Shown: positions 1-9,882, counted from the stretch's first letter. The stretch is DNA of 64,000 nucleotides from Dehalococcoidia bacterium (GCA_015478665.1 JADMII010000003.1:62001-126000), one strand, 5' to 3'. Translations and numbers: made by a program. Notes: generated by a model from the letters alone, not told the origin.

Positions 1-1164
1 GTGGTGGGCGCGGATGACGGGCGCAAGCTCGGCGAGGGCGGCGACGCGCTCGGCGATCGCGAATCCGCGTGGGGCATGACGCTTGATCTCGGTGAATTCG
101 GCCTCGCTGAGCTTACCCGGCTTGAGCAGGATGGCGTCGGGCACGCCGATCTTGCCGACGTCGTGCATCTGCCCGGCGAGCGCGACGGCGCGCAGATCCG
201 TCGGCGAGAGGCCGAGGCGGCGGCCGATGGCGTAGGCGTAGGAGCTGACGCGCCGCACATGGCCGAGCGTCGCCCGATCCTTCGCCTCGATGGCGTCGAC
301 AAGCTCGACGACGTAGGCGTCCTGGCCGCGGTCGAGCTGGGCCAGCGCCTCGCGGAGGGACAGCGCATCGCCGATGGCGCTGAGGCTGCCGGCGCGAGCG
401 GCTTCGACGGCCCAGCCGGCGAAGAGCACGACGAAGGCCGCGAAGTAGAGGGCGTGGTACATCCACCACGACACCCGGAACTCGCCGGCGTTCCAGAACA
501 TGGCGATCTGCGTTTCGAGGAGGAGCGCGACCGTGCCCACCATCGCCGCCTGCGAGGGCAGGCGAGCGAAGCTGTAGGCCTGGCCGTAGCGCCAGATGGC
601 GAAGGCGAGCATCACCGTGAGCACGACGCTCGACAGGTCGCGGAGCGGCGCGTTCCCGGTCGGCACCCACGCGAGCCAGCCGGGCGTCGTGAGGCTGAGG
701 ATGACGTAGGTCGCCAGCGCCACCGCGGTGGCGCTGGCGAGCGCGAGGCCGCGGCGGGCGACGAACGCTTCGACGGCATGCGGCATCTCGAGCGCGCTCA
801 GGGTGACGAAGGTGGAGGCGACGGCGATCGTCGCCCACGCGGAGACGCGGATCAGCGAGAGGTAGTACTCATTCTGGACGTAGCTGGGCGTATTGAGGCC
901 GTGGATGAGAAAGATCGCCGCGATCGAGAGGAACGCCAGCGCCAGGAAGAGCAGGCGCGTCTCGCGGATGGAGCGGGCGGCGACGATGACGACGACGGTC
1001 GCGAGCGCTGCCGCGATCGAGGTCGACGTCGTCGTCCAGAAGTGGAACGAGAGCGACGCGTACGATGTATCGAGCGAGGGCACGACACGGAGCAGTGCGA
1101 ACAGCAGCATCGGCGCCAGGAGCACAGCCGTGCCGGCGACGATGCGTGGACTGCGTGCGGACAT
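1..1164 (-). CDS. HD-GYP domain protein with hydrophobic N-terminus (partial, runs off window start)
   Basis: Reverse-strand reading starts at ATG 1164 after GGAGGTGA; hydrophobic N-term MSARSPRIVAGTAVLLAPMLLFALL; C-part GHVRRVSSYAYAIGRRLG...LAGQMHDVGKIGVPDAILLKPGKLSEAEFTEIKRHAPRGFAIA...IRAHH is a classic HD-GYP core. Absent from the ORF track because it is open at the window edge. Confidence 0.88.
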   Translation of the reverse strand, partial: MSARSPRIVAGTAVLLAPMLLFALLRVVPSLDTSYASLSFHFWTTTSTSIAAALATVVVIVAARSIRETRLLFLALAFLSIAAIFLIHGLNTPSYVQNEYYLSLIRVSAWATIAVASTFVTLSALEMPHAVEAFVARRGLALASATAVALATYVILSLTTPGWLAWVPTGNAPLRDLSSVVLTVMLAFAIWRYGQAYSFARLPSQAAMVGTVALLLETQIAMFWNAGEFRVSWWMYHALYFAAFVVLFAGWAVEAARAGSLSAIGDALSLREALAQLDRGQDAYVVELVDAIEAKDRATLGHVRRVSSYAYAIGRRLGLSPTDLRAVALAGQMHDVGKIGVPDAILLKPGKLSEAEFTEIKRHAPRGFAIAERVAALAELAPVIRAHH

Positions 1165-1368
1165 CCGTCACCTCCGGCGCGCCCAGGCTCGCCCGCCAAA
1201 CGCGCTGTCCAGGAAGTATCGACCAGAACCCGTCCGTGCTTTGCGGCGCTGGAGGGGCGCCACTGGCGCCGGATGCCCGCATAGCGAGATTCAGCGCGGC
1301 TCGCCACGCCTTGGTGCGCGCGCCCGTGAGTTCGAACCGCCTGCCTCAGGCGCCGTGCGCCCGGCCGG

Positions 1369-1761
1369 TCAGTCGTTCGTTGCGGGTGTGATTAGGTTAA
1401 CGCTGTCGGCGGTTGGCTCCTCGATCGCTTCGACGCGCTCAGGACGGAGCCCCGCGTTCACCGCGCGGTGCTGGAGCCGGTGTCCTTGCGGCCGATGGAT
1501 CCGCTCCCGGACGACGAGGCGCCTGGCGACGACGAACTCCTCCTCCAGGATGGAGCGGGAGACCGACCCGTCGGGCAGTGTCTCGACCTCTCCCGAATCG
1601 TGCTCAACCGCGGGCGGCGGCGTGCTCCGTCGTCTGCGCCTCTTCCTCTGGCGTGCTGCGTAGGTGACACGTGATGCGGGCGTGGCGAAGACGAAGCGGG
1701 TGAGAGGACGTTCGTCCTCCCACCCGGCTCCAACGGCGAGAGGGCGCCGGACCGGCGCCAA
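1369..1761 (-). CDS. DUF2382-like small protein
   Basis: EEEFVVARRLVVRERIHRPQGHRLQHRAVNAGLRPERVEAIEE resembles the C-terminal DUF2382 pattern (EEELVVxKRLVVxERI...LRRERVEV); possible TTG start just after the stop of the upstream PRC-barrel gene; start uncertain. Confidence 0.42.
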   Translation of the reverse strand: MAPVRRPLAVGAGWEDERPLTRFVFATPASRVTYAARQRKRRRRRSTPPPAVEHDSGEVETLPDGSVSRSILEEEFVVARRLVVRERIHRPQGHRLQHRAVNAGLRPERVEAIEEPTADSVNLITPATND

Positions 1762-1763
1762 CT

Positions 1764-2489
1764 CTATCGCCGGTTGAACCCGTCGTCCGTGGAGTCGCCA
1801 GCTTCGACGCGCTCCTTGCGGAGATCGCCGCTCACCGTCTCCCACCGCGTCTCTTCGGCCCTGCCCAGAGCGACCTCCTCCTTCGCCGGCGCCGCCGTTT
1901 CGATGACGGGCTCTTCGTCGGTCACCGATACGGAGTGATCGCCAAGTCCCTCATCCGGCCGCAGCGGGCGGTCGACGGGCGTGCGCTCGACATCCTGGCT
2001 CGCCGGCTGCGTCTCGACGAACTTGCGCACTCTGACGCGGCCGGCGGGCACGTCGCGCTTGCCGACGTGCATCTCCTCTTCGGAGCGCGTCATCGTCGCG
2101 TGTTCCGGTCCGGACGTCGATGCCGGCGCGGCAGTCGAGGCGGCCGCGCCGGCGGCGTAGCTCGTCGATGAGTCGATACCGTAGTAGCGCGAGAGCTCGG
2201 ACTCCTGGTCGGCGCTGATGTCCTCGTCGTCGGCGATGCCGGGGGCGCCGTTCACCATGTCCTTCTCGTACGGCACGGCGAGCCCATCGTCGCGGATCGA
2301 TGCCTGTGCGAGCGGCACGATTGCATGCTTCATGCCGAGGAAGCCGGTGCCCAGCCCGAGCCATTCGGGCTCGCGCGAGCGATCGTCGATGTAGATGTCT
2401 TCGATGGAGCCGATCGTGTCGCCGCTGCTGTCGTATACGGGCTTGCCGCGCATCTCCAGTAGCTTCTCGACGGAAAGTCCCAGTGCCAT
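1764..2489 (-). CDS. PRC-barrel domain protein with C-terminal DUF2382
   Basis: MALGLSVEKLLEMRGKPVYDSSGDTIGSIEDIYIDDRSREPEWLGLGTGFLGMKHAIVPL (PRC-barrel), then RSEEEMHVGKRDVPAGRVRVRKFVET...EPVIET (DUF2382); RBS GGAGG upstream of ATG 2489. Confidence 0.85.
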   Translation of the reverse strand: MALGLSVEKLLEMRGKPVYDSSGDTIGSIEDIYIDDRSREPEWLGLGTGFLGMKHAIVPLAQASIRDDGLAVPYEKDMVNGAPGIADDEDISADQESELSRYYGIDSSTSYAAGAAASTAAPASTSGPEHATMTRSEEEMHVGKRDVPAGRVRVRKFVETQPASQDVERTPVDRPLRPDEGLGDHSVSVTDEEPVIETAAPAKEEVALGRAEETRWETVSGDLRKERVEAGDSTDDGFNRR

Positions 2490-3080
2490 GGTGGCGCCTC
2501 CTGCTTGATCTCTTCGGCGCGCAGTTTCACTGTCGCAGATCCGGCGTAGCGACGAGATTACACGACGGCCCGGAGCGTGACTGCGGTCAGGCAGTTGCCG
2601 CCCCTGCTTCTTCGCGCCGGCGACGAGTGGCAGCGTCGAGGGAGGGCGATCAAGCGTGCTGCGAGCCAGTCCGGGGAGCTGGCGCGCTGGTTGGGCCGCC
2701 ATCGCGCGTAGCGGCGGCCGAGGCTACCCTGCCCGGGTGAGCGATCGAAGCTACGGTGGATGGGCGGATCGCGGTCGAACAGCCGGACGTGCCGGCGTGA
2801 CGGGCGCGCAGTCTATCGCCGCTACGGCGACGAAGTGGGCGAGTACGGCGAGCGCGTCGGCGCGAAGCTCCTCTGGCGCCGGCGCGTGGACTGTGATCGA
2901 CGAGGAGGCGGACCGCCGGGACGCGGTGATCCTCGCCGGGTGCCCGTCGCGGAAGTCGTTCATCGAGATGACCTCGACGGAGTCGTACGGCGCGACGTCG
3001 AAGCACCGGACGTCGGTGCTGACCGACGGGTCGCGATGACGGAGCAGTATCGGGCGCCGGCGATCCAGGAGTAGCGGCGA

Positions 3081-4682
3081 ATGGGACGCAAGATCCTCTT
3101 CATCACAACGGACCAGATGCGCTACGACTCGCTCGGCTGCAACGGCGGTCAGGTGGCGCGGACGCCGGTCGCCGATGGGCTGGCGGCGACGGGGATCAAC
3201 TATCGACGGGCGAACAACCAGAACGTCGTCTGCATGCCGGCGCGGTCGAGCATGATCACGGGACAGTACGTGCGGACGCACGGCGTCGTCGCGAACGGCG
3301 TGCCGCTGCCGGCCGATGCGCCGAGCGCGGCGGCGTACCTGCACGAGCAGGCGGGCTACCGGACGGCGCTGCTCGGGAAGGCGCACTTCGAGCCGGCGTT
3401 CGATGCGATGGGGAAGTGGCAGGAGAACCGCCTCGCGCGCGAAGGGTCGACGGGGCCGTATCGCGGCTTCGAGCACATGGAGCTGGCGATGCACGGCCCG
3501 CAGCAGGCGTGGCACTACGGGAAGTGGCTGCACGAGAACCACCCGGGCTACGTGACGGGCTTCTACCAGCTGTTCACGGCGAAGGGGATGAACGACGAAG
3601 GCGGCGGCGACACGGGTGCGCCGGAGGTGAAGTTCAACCCGCTGCCGCGCGAGTACTACCACACCGACTGGGTGGCCGACCGCACGATCGCCTACCTCGA
3701 CACGCTGGCGGCGGACGAGGACTGGTTCGTCTGGATGAGCTTCCCGGATCCGCACCATCCGTGGGACCCACCGAAGTCGGAGCTGGCGCGCGTGCGCTGG
3801 CAGGACCTCGAGCTGCCGGCGGGGCACCCGGGGAGCGTCGAGAAGTGCACCGCGATCCTGGCGCAGAAGCCGGCGCACTGGCTGGCGTACTACGAAGGGC
3901 GCTATCGGAACTTCGAGGGCGGGCCCGTGAAGTTCGTGCCCAAGCTGATGACGCACGACCAGGTGCGCGAAGTGAACGCCATGACGCACATCCAGAACGA
4001 GCTCATCGACGAGGCGTGCGGGCGCGTGATCCGGCGCTTGGGGGAGCGCGGCTGGGGCGACGACACGGATATCTTCTTCACGACGGACCACGGCGAGCTG
4101 CAGGGGGACTTCGGGCTGCTGTTCAAGGGGCCGTACCACTGCGACGCGCTGATGCGCATCCCGCTGATCTGGCGGCCGGCGCTTTCGGCTGGCATCGCGC
4201 CGGCGGAGGTGACGGCGCCCGTCGGGCAGGTGGACCTGGCGCCGACGTTCTGTGAGGTGCCGGGCGTGCCGGCGGCCCCGTGGATGCAGGGGGCGCCGCT
4301 GCCGAAGGCCGGGCACGGCGGTGGCCACGAGCGGATGATCACGGAATGGGACAGCCAGTTCCCGGGCATGGGTATGCACCTCCGCACGATCCATCGCGAT
4401 GGCTTCACCTGCACCGTCTACGAGCCGAGCACGCGCACCGACACCGGGTTCGAGGCGAACCTCGACCCGCGGCTGCGGCCGATGGTGGGGAATCCGCGCA
4501 CGGATATCCTCTACGACGGGAGCGAGGGCGAGCTGTACGACCACGCGCAAGACCCCCACCAGTGGCGGAACCTCTGGTCGGATCCGGCGTACGCCAGGCT
4601 GCGGGCGGAGCTCGTCGACGACCTGTACGCGCACCTGCCGCCGTCACGCGAGCCGGCTCTGGCGGTGGAGGCGCCGACGTAG
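3081..4682 (+). CDS. Sulfatase family hydrolase (alkaline phosphatase superfamily)
   Basis: KILFITTDQMRYDSLGCNGG...NVVCMPARSSMITGQY with CxPxR sulfatase signature; 533 aa. Confidence 0.92.
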   Translation: MGRKILFITTDQMRYDSLGCNGGQVARTPVADGLAATGINYRRANNQNVVCMPARSSMITGQYVRTHGVVANGVPLPADAPSAAAYLHEQAGYRTALLGKAHFEPAFDAMGKWQENRLAREGSTGPYRGFEHMELAMHGPQQAWHYGKWLHENHPGYVTGFYQLFTAKGMNDEGGGDTGAPEVKFNPLPREYYHTDWVADRTIAYLDTLAADEDWFVWMSFPDPHHPWDPPKSELARVRWQDLELPAGHPGSVEKCTAILAQKPAHWLAYYEGRYRNFEGGPVKFVPKLMTHDQVREVNAMTHIQNELIDEACGRVIRRLGERGWGDDTDIFFTTDHGELQGDFGLLFKGPYHCDALMRIPLIWRPALSAGIAPAEVTAPVGQVDLAPTFCEVPGVPAAPWMQGAPLPKAGHGGGHERMITEWDSQFPGMGMHLRTIHRDGFTCTVYEPSTRTDTGFEANLDPRLRPMVGNPRTDILYDGSEGELYDHAQDPHQWRNLWSDPAYARLRAELVDDLYAHLPPSREPALAVEAPT

Positions 4683-4798
4683 GGCTCACCCACGCAGGCT
4701 TGCGCATGCAGGCGCCGGGCTTCCGGGGAGACGCTTCGCGGGAGCGCCGCTCCAGCGGCTCCCCGCCCTTGTCGGTCGCTTGTGGCGCGCTGTGTGCC

Positions 4799-5878
4799 CT
4801 ACGGGTTATCGATGATGTCCCGCAGGGAAGCGTTCACGTACGGCTCGTGGCCGGGGAAGGTCGCGAGCTCGAGCGTGCGCAGGAGCTTGCGGAGCTGGGC
4901 CTGGCGCAGCTCGCGCAGGCTGGCCTTCCCCCGCTCGACCGTATCGCCGAGCGCGAGGATGAACGCCTCCCGCAGCGGCTTGTCGCGCCGCATGTCGGCC
5001 GCCAGCATGATCTCGCCGCGGTCGAGCCAGGCGCGCACGTTCCGGCGCTTCTGCTCGTCGCCGGTCAGCAGGTAGTGCTTGAGGTGCTCGATGCCGTAGG
5101 AGAGGTGGCGGCGGAGGTCGTTCGCCGTGTTCTCGAAGAGCTGACGGTCGGCCTGCGAACGGCCGATCCGGTCGCCCATCTCGCAGAGCGCGAGCAGGAA
5201 CGAGGTGCGGATGATGTTCGTGTAGACCACGAGTTCGGTGAACTTGAACGACGCGTAGACAGCGCGGTTGAAGAAGCCGGGCGATTCGACGCCGAGGCCG
5301 CCGCCGTTGGCGAGCGCGCGCTTGCGGAACGCCTCGACGTGGCGTGCCTGGTCGAACGCCTGCGTCGCCAGGTAGAGCTTGACCTCGTGGTAGCCGTAGG
5401 AGATGTCCTTCAGGCGGCCCATCATGACGGCGTTCGAGTTGTACTGCTGCTCGGAGATGTTCGAGACGATCTGGTCGATCGCCGCCTCGATATGGCCGGC
5501 GAGCGGCTCGATCGTGCTCCAGGAGATCTGCGTCGCGGGCTTCCACTGCTCGCGGATGGCGAGCTCGTAGAGGTCGGCGGAGTTCTCCGCCCAGACCTCG
5601 GCCTTGTCGTAGATCGTGTAGGGCGCGGGCAGGCCGCGATCCTTCGCCGGGTAGGAGCCGCGTGGTGTGTCGTTCTCGTACGGCCAGTGGTCGGGCGCGT
5701 AGGCGTACTCGCCGGCGTCGGCGAGGCGCAGGGTGAAGCCTTCAGCGCCGATCTTCGGCTTTGGCGGGCGCGCGGTCGGCACCTTCGCCCAGCTCATGTC
5801 GAGCTGCGGCGGCGCCGGGATGCCAGGAATCTGCGGCGGCGCCGCCTGAAGGTCTTCCTGCGTGTCGGTCTCGGCCAT
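4799..5878 (-). CDS. Ferritin-like superfamily protein, degenerate diiron site
   Basis: Same fold pattern as the neighbouring 5997..7085 gene (EVKLYLATQAFDQARHVEAFRKRALANG...), but ExxH motifs read QARH and LRRH; start MAETDTQ at 5878. Confidence 0.8.
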   Translation of the reverse strand: MAETDTQEDLQAAPPQIPGIPAPPQLDMSWAKVPTARPPKPKIGAEGFTLRLADAGEYAYAPDHWPYENDTPRGSYPAKDRGLPAPYTIYDKAEVWAENSADLYELAIREQWKPATQISWSTIEPLAGHIEAAIDQIVSNISEQQYNSNAVMMGRLKDISYGYHEVKLYLATQAFDQARHVEAFRKRALANGGGLGVESPGFFNRAVYASFKFTELVVYTNIIRTSFLLALCEMGDRIGRSQADRQLFENTANDLRRHLSYGIEHLKHYLLTGDEQKRRNVRAWLDRGEIMLAADMRRDKPLREAFILALGDTVERGKASLRELRQAQLRKLLRTLELATFPGHEPYVNASLRDIIDNP

Positions 5879-5996
5879 GCTGTCCTGCTCGTTTCCAGGT
5901 ATCCGTGCCGCCGCCGCTCTTGCCGACGACGATCCCACTCACGACGCGCGATGTCCGCCAGGCGGCCGCGCGTGATCCTGCGTTCGACCCGCGTCC

Positions 5997-7085
5997 CTAG
6001 TTCCGCGCCGGGTCGAGGAGCGCGAGCATCATCGGCGCAATCTTCTGGCGGCGGTCGCCGAGGCCGACGACCTCGAGACGGTGCATGTACTCGTTCACCT
6101 GGCGCTTGCGGATGGCGAGGAGCTTCATGTAGCCCTCGCGCAGCTGCGTCTCGCTGGTGCCGCCGCCGAGCAGGATGGCGAGCGCCTCGCCCGTCTGGCC
6201 GCCGCCGGTCAGGCCGGCCTGCGCCGAGCCCGCGCCGAGCTGGCCTTCCATACGGTCGAGGTAGGTGTGGATCTCCTCGCGGCGCTCGGGCTGCGTCTCG
6301 ACGACGTACTTCATGTGCATGACGCCGAAGGCGACATGACGGCTCTCGTCCTGCGCGGCGAGGCGGAACATGCGCTTGTCGACCTCGCTCTGGGCGAACA
6401 TCTCGCCCATGCGGAAGAGCGACTGCACGAAGCCTTCGCCGACGAGATGCAGGGTGGACGCCATCTCCGTGAAGTCCTGCGCGGTGAGCAGGCCGATCGC
6501 GCCGGGTCCGGCCTGCAGCAGGCCGATGCCGTTGGCGAGCGCGCGCTTGCGGAAGACGTCGAGGTGGCGCGCCTCATCCATGATCTGCGATGCGAGGAAG
6601 AGGCCGATCTCGAAGAACTCGCCGCTGATGTTCGGGGCGTATTTGCCGGGCACGTCGCCGGCGATGAACTCGACTTGGGTGAGGAAGGTGCAGAGCTGCG
6701 ACATCGCCAACTCGAGCTCTTCGGGCAGCTCCGGCATCTCCGCCCAGGGCACATCGGTGGCGCTGCTCCACTGGCGCTGCACCGCCTCTTCGTAGAGGAG
6801 CATCGCCGACGCGGACCACGACGCGGACTTCGAGCCCCAGAGCATCTGCGAGCGCTGCGCATCGGTGCGTGGCGCCGCGCCGCGCAGGCGGCCGGTGTTG
6901 TTGTCGGTGCTCGACGGGATGTCGCCGTAGGAGGAGGTGGCGATGTCTTCGAGCGTCAGGCCGCGTTTGCCGGGTGCGACGCGGAGGCCGCGCTCGGCGA
7001 GCGGCTGGTCGAGCCAGGAGAGGTCGAGGTCTTCGCCGCCCGGCTCCCGGCGCAGTTGTTCGAGGATGTCCGGACTGGTCGTCAT
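5997..7085 (-). CDS. Ferritin-like diiron protein (R2/oxygenase-like)
   Basis: Two intact ExxH motifs (DEARHLDVFRKRALANG, QDESRHVAFGVMHMKYV) with E in LYEEAVQRQW and GEGFVQ; start MTTSPDILEQ with GGAGG upstream. Confidence 0.83.
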   Translation of the reverse strand: MTTSPDILEQLRREPGGEDLDLSWLDQPLAERGLRVAPGKRGLTLEDIATSSYGDIPSSTDNNTGRLRGAAPRTDAQRSQMLWGSKSASWSASAMLLYEEAVQRQWSSATDVPWAEMPELPEELELAMSQLCTFLTQVEFIAGDVPGKYAPNISGEFFEIGLFLASQIMDEARHLDVFRKRALANGIGLLQAGPGAIGLLTAQDFTEMASTLHLVGEGFVQSLFRMGEMFAQSEVDKRMFRLAAQDESRHVAFGVMHMKYVVETQPERREEIHTYLDRMEGQLGAGSAQAGLTGGGQTGEALAILLGGGTSETQLREGYMKLLAIRKRQVNEYMHRLEVVGLGDRRQKIAPMMLALLDPARN

Positions 7086-7321
7086 CGCTGCCTCCTGTTG
7101 GCCTTGCGCATCATCGTGCACCGGCCGCTTCGCCCGTACGCCACGCACCTTAGCGAGCGCTCAGGTTGCGAGCGCTTCACCATACACCCTGCCGGCCGTT
7201 CGAATCCACACCCCGCCAGCCGCTCTTCGGCGACCGCCGTCAAATCGACCGGATGCTGGCGGGCGCCGCTGCGGCGTGGGTCCGTAGTAGACTGGCGTCC
7301 GACAGCGGGCGGAGGAGGCCA

Positions 7322-8890
7322 ATGGGCGGGCAGGCAAGCCGAAGCTGGGCAGCCACCGCCATCGCTGCGGTGGCGGTGCTGGCGGCCGCCGCGTGCAGCG
7401 GCGGCTCGAAGAAGGCAGCGCCGCCGACGCCGCGGCTGCCGGCAGTGACCTACACGAGGACAGCGTGCGCCATCCCGACGCCGAGCGGGCAGCCAGTCGA
7501 CGGCATGCAGTGCGGCACGCTCACCGTGCCGGAAGACCGCACGAAGTCCGGGCCGCGCACCGTCCAGCTGGCGGTGGCGGTGCTGAAGTCGACGAGCGCC
7601 TCGCCGGCGCCGGATCCGATGCTGTACCTGAGCGGCGGGCCCGGGCAGCCTAACCTCAGCAATAACATGCAGGCGTTCAGCCGCGCATTCGCGGCGCCGG
7701 TGCAGTCGAAGCGCGACCTGGTGTTCTTCGACCAGCGCGGCACCGGCGCGTCGCGACCGTCCCTCGCCTGCCCGGAGGTGAATACGGCATTCCGGGCGGC
7801 GCTGGCCGCGGACATCCGCGGCGAGGCGCAGTCGACGGGCGCGGCGGCGGCGCTGCGTGCCTGCCGCGACCGGCTGGCACGGGACGGCGTGGATTTCGCC
7901 GCGTACAGCAGCGCCGAGAGCGCGGCGGACATCGCCGACCTGATGCAGGCGCTCGGCTACCGTCAGTACAACATCTACGGCCTATCGTACGGCACGCGCC
8001 TGGCGCTCGAGACCATGCGCAACCGGCCACAGCGCATCCGCAGCGTGATCCTCGACTCGACGCTGCCGCCGCAGGCGCCGGCCGAAGCGGCGGCGGCAGC
8101 GAACTTCGAGCGCGCGCTCAAGACGCTCGTCGCCGGCTGCAGGGCGGAGCCGGCGTGCGCCGCAGCGTACCCGACGCTGGAGACGATGTACTACGACCTC
8201 GTCGCGCAGGCGAACGCGTCGCCGTTCACGGTCGAGCCGGCAGACCCGGCGACGGGCGGGACGTCGAAGGTCGTCGTCAACGGCGACCGCATCCTCGCCG
8301 GGACGTGGCAGGCGCTGTACGATACGCGGCTGCTGCCGCTGCTGCCGTTCGCCGCGAAGTCCATCGCCGGTGGCAACACGGCGCTGCTGACGTCGCTGGC
8401 AGCGCAGGTCGCCTTCACCAACAGCGACTTGGCGCAGGCGATGACGACGGCGGTGAACTGCAACGACTCGACGATGTCGCTGACGCCCGGGGTCGTCGCT
8501 TCGGCGACGAATGGCGTACGGCAGGAGATCCTCGACGCGCGCATCGGCTTCACGACGAGCGATGACCTGAAGCGGGCGCAGGACCTCTGCCGGGCGTACG
8601 GCATCACGAAGGCGGACCCTGCGGAGACGCAGCCGGTGACGAGCTCCATACCGACGCTCGTGCTGGCGGGCGAGTACGACCCGATCACGCCGCCATCGTG
8701 GGGCCGGCTGGCGGCGAAGACGCTCTCGCGCAGCTACTTCTTCGAGTTTCCCGGATCCGGTCATGCCGAGCTGTTCGGCCGGCACGACTGCGCGATCGCG
8801 CTCGCGGCGTCATTCCTCGACGATCCCTCGCAGGCCCCGGACGCATCGTGCGTGAAGGCGCTGGCGGAGCCGGCGTTCCTCGCGCCGTAA
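7322..8890 (+). CDS. Alpha/beta hydrolase lipoprotein, tripeptidyl aminopeptidase-like (TAP-like C-terminus)
   Basis: Lipobox VLAAAAC, YLSGGPGQPN, FFDQRGTGAS, IYGLSYGTRLALE nucleophile elbow, GEYDPITPPSWG, GSGHAELF. Confidence 0.88.
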   Translation: MGGQASRSWAATAIAAVAVLAAAACSGGSKKAAPPTPRLPAVTYTRTACAIPTPSGQPVDGMQCGTLTVPEDRTKSGPRTVQLAVAVLKSTSASPAPDPMLYLSGGPGQPNLSNNMQAFSRAFAAPVQSKRDLVFFDQRGTGASRPSLACPEVNTAFRAALAADIRGEAQSTGAAAALRACRDRLARDGVDFAAYSSAESAADIADLMQALGYRQYNIYGLSYGTRLALETMRNRPQRIRSVILDSTLPPQAPAEAAAAANFERALKTLVAGCRAEPACAAAYPTLETMYYDLVAQANASPFTVEPADPATGGTSKVVVNGDRILAGTWQALYDTRLLPLLPFAAKSIAGGNTALLTSLAAQVAFTNSDLAQAMTTAVNCNDSTMSLTPGVVASATNGVRQEILDARIGFTTSDDLKRAQDLCRAYGITKADPAETQPVTSSIPTLVLAGEYDPITPPSWGRLAAKTLSRSYFFEFPGSGHAELFGRHDCAIALAASFLDDPSQAPDASCVKALAEPAFLAP

Positions 8891-8947
8891 CCGGCATGAG
8901 CGAAGCGCGCGGTACAATGCGCCACTACACTCACCCAGGGAGCAGCG

Positions 8948-9199
8948 ATGCCCGAGATCCACGTCCGTCTATTCGCCGGCCTGCACGACCTCGTCGGCCG
9001 GCGCGAGCTGGTGTTGTCGATGCCGGACGGCGCGACGATCGGCCAGCTGCGCGACCGGCTCGGCGAGGAGTACCCGATCGTGCAGCCGCTGCTGTCGACG
9101 CTCGTCTGCGCCGTCGACGAGGAGTACGTCGCGCCGGAACATGTGCTGCGCGACGGCGAGGACGTGGCGTTGATCCCGCCGATCAGCGGCGGCTCGTGA
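8948..9199 (+). CDS. moaD: MoaD/ThiS family sulfur carrier protein
   Basis: VRLFAGLHDLVGRRELVLSMPDGATIGQLRDRL...GEDVALIPPISGGS; followed immediately by moaE. Confidence 0.9.
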   Translation: MPEIHVRLFAGLHDLVGRRELVLSMPDGATIGQLRDRLGEEYPIVQPLLSTLVCAVDEEYVAPEHVLRDGEDVALIPPISGGS

Positions 9200-9624
9200 T
9201 GTTCGCGATCACCCGTGAGCCGCTCGACCCGCGCCCTCTCGTCGATGCCGTGCGGCGCGACGAGAGCGGCGCCGTGGCGCTCTTCTACGGCGTCGTGCGC
9301 AACGAGAACATGGGCCGCAGCGTGCGCTACCTGGAGTACGACGCCTACGAGGCGATGGCGCTGAAGAAGATGCGCGAGGTGGCGGACGAGGTGTGCGCGA
9401 AGTATCCGCTGACGGGCATCGGCGTGCTGCACCGCATCGGCCGGCTGGAGATCGGCGAGACGAGCCTGCTGGTGGCCGTGTCGTCGCCGCACCGGAAGGA
9501 AGCGTTCGAGGCCTGTCACGAGGCCGTCGACCGGGTCAAGCAGACGGTGCCCGTGTGGAAGAAGGAAGTGTGGGACGACGGCTCTCAGTGGATCGAAGGG
9601 TACGTGCCGGAAGTGCGGCAGTGA
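9199..9624 (+). CDS. moaE: Molybdopterin synthase catalytic subunit
   Basis: FAITREPLDPRPLVDAVRRDESGAVALFYGVVRNENMGRSVRYLEYDAYEAMALKKM...VSSPHRKEAFEACHEAVDRVKQTVPVWKKEVW; ATG overlaps moaD stop (TGATG). Confidence 0.95.
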   Translation: MFAITREPLDPRPLVDAVRRDESGAVALFYGVVRNENMGRSVRYLEYDAYEAMALKKMREVADEVCAKYPLTGIGVLHRIGRLEIGETSLLVAVSSPHRKEAFEACHEAVDRVKQTVPVWKKEVWDDGSQWIEGYVPEVRQ

Positions 9625-9860
9625 AGGGCACGACGGACGACCGCGACTGACGACAAACCGCAGAGAACAGACGACAGCGGGTGCTGCAGCAAACAGCAAC
9701 AGGCGCGCCGCCACTGCCCGCCAAGGTAGGGGGAGGCGTCGTCGCCCGACGAACCGACGGCGCCCGGGCTCCCATCTCCACAGCGTGAAGAGGAAACGGG
9801 GCAGACGCTCTCGCTCCCTCGACACTCGACCAGCCCAAGCGCCCCACTCCCCTTCAGGAG

Positions 9861-9882
9861 AGGGGGTGAGCGCCGTCCCCCT
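9861..9882. terminator. Possible stem-loop between convergent genes
   Basis: AGGGGG (9861-9866) pairs with CCCCCT (9877-9882) in the moaE / zinc-ribbon gene convergent intergenic; no clear U-tract. Confidence 0.3.

Noticed and set aside
1-1284. 427-aa plus-strand ORF
   Set aside because: Antisense shadow of the minus-strand HD-GYP gene; composition typical of high-GC complementary frames.
2751-4634. 627-aa minus ORF
   Set aside because: Antisense to the sulfatase. Its last ~70 codons (2751..2963, MNDFRDGHPARITASRRSASSSITVHAPAPEELRADALAVLAHF) have coding-like codon usage but no RBS or recognisable family, so not called.
6081-7448. 455-aa plus ORF
   Set aside because: Antisense to the diiron gene; no recognisable domain.
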